Assembly: GCA_025060085.1 (NCBI GenBank)
Contig: JANXCM010000003.1
Location: forward strand, 1-24,248
From: Patescibacteria group bacterium
Lineage (GTDB): Bacteria > Patescibacteriota > Minisyncoccia > UBA6257 > HR35
Reading direction: 5' to 3'
DNA length: 24,248 bases
Part shown: one piece after another, positions 23,863 to 24,248 of the stretch
Position numbering within the stretch: the first letter of the stretch is position 1
How the letters are laid out: every line of letters begins with the position of its first letter
Notes under the pieces: model-generated
Told to the model about the DNA's origin: nothing
The model's database searches: none
What the model saw: only the letters and a program-made list of their open reading frames with translations
Made by a program: the position numbers and the translations under genes

Positions 23863-24248
23863 TAATTTCCATCCTAAAAAATATTTTAGGAAATATTTTT
23901 TCAAGTTAATAAATTATCTCTTAATAATTTTTTTATTTTTTTCACTTTCTGGTGTTTTTGATTTAATCGATATTTTTATTTCTCATAAACTAATTTCGAA
24001 AAAAATAATTGAAAATACTAAACCCAAAAAAGCGAAAGCAGTTTACCACTATACTCCCTCTGGTGGACAATTAATTACTGGAACAGAAATAGCTCCTGAT
24101 GCTAATAATATGAGGGGTTGGAGAGCATTGTTAGGTAATGATTCAGGAACCAATGGCTCTGGTAATTATTGGATAGTTCAAAGAGCAAGTCCAGGAGGTT
24201 TAGATGTTCAATTTTGGTTTGATGGTGTTGAACTTTATGGGGCAAATA
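23846..24248 (+). CDS. Start of a second exported protein (runs off the right edge)
   Basis: An ATG at 23846, inside the end of the preceding gene, opens 134 codons to the window edge. A basic N-terminus (MNLKINNFHPKKYFRKYFFK) precedes a hydrophobic helix (about 20-36), so it is exported or anchored. Past a Lys-rich linker the sequence turns polar and rich in Gly, Asn and Thr (YHYTPSGGQLITGTEIAPD, GNDSGTNGSGNYWIVQRASP), typical of an extracellular beta-rich domain. Base composition becomes visibly less AT-rich there. The purine-rich run before the ATG is a weak ribosome-binding site at best. Probably a long surface or S-layer-like protein; family not recognised. Confidence 0.7.
   Translation, partial: MNLKINNFHPKKYFRKYFFKLINYLLIIFLFFSLSGVFDLIDIFISHKLISKKIIENTKPKKAKAVYHYTPSGGQLITGTEIAPDANNMRGWRALLGNDSGTNGSGNYWIVQRASPGGLDVQFWFDGVELYGAN

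Noticed and set aside
1..24248. CRISPR array, insertion sequence, prophage or attachment sites
   Set aside because: No regularly spaced direct repeats, transposase, integrase, or terminal inverted repeats were seen.

Overview
The window is one contiguous stretch of a very AT-rich bacterial chromosome with tightly packed genes. Neighbouring genes repeatedly share 4 or 8 bases at their ends. Almost no start codon has a Shine-Dalgarno sequence in front of it, and several -10-like hexamers sit only 6-11 bases upstream of the ATG. Together with reduced versions of housekeeping proteins and a signal-anchored cohesin-type surface protein, this suits a member of the Patescibacteria (Candidate Phyla Radiation), probably of the Parcubacteria type. 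That placement is inference from protein style; no rRNA is present to confirm it. The standard genetic code fits: UGA ends several genes.

Left part (1-5736): the 5' end of folD (minus) diverges from an MgtA-like P-type ATPase (plus). A decaying area follows on the minus strand (about 2837-4013). It holds a leucine-rich solenoid reading frame without a credible start codon and a short coiled-coil frame interrupted by two stops. Then comes an intact RtcB RNA ligase (minus).

Middle part (5737-11650): an Ap4A-type Nudix hydrolase and glyA overlap on the plus strand. On the minus strand a 44-residue membrane peptide is coupled to a 626-residue protein of unknown family. From the opposite side of the same 28-bp promoter gap a degenerate phosphohexomutase and the murein transglycosylase MltG run as a pair.

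ATP synthase block (11633-19333, minus): a GGDEF diguanylate cyclase, a secreted beta-propeller-like protein, and a complete F-type ATP synthase operon in the order atpB-E-F-H-A-G-D-C. The catalytic core is canonical (Walker motifs, DELSEED, c-subunit Glu59, a-subunit Arg170). The regulatory and peripheral subunits are cut down: delta has 120 residues, and epsilon has 82 and lacks the inhibitory C-terminal helices.

Right part (19334-24248): a gene-free stretch carries what looks like a decayed plus-strand gene. Next is a coupled pair of glycerate kinase and cohesin/Ig surface protein (minus). Divergent from it are two secreted or anchored proteins (plus), the second cut by the window edge. 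FolD, GlyA and glycerate kinase together point to retained serine/glycine and one-carbon interconversion. The peptidoglycan enzyme and the surface proteins point to a walled cell with an elaborate exterior. The least explained items are the 44+626-residue module, the propeller protein transcribed ahead of the ATP synthase, and the surface-protein pair at the right end.
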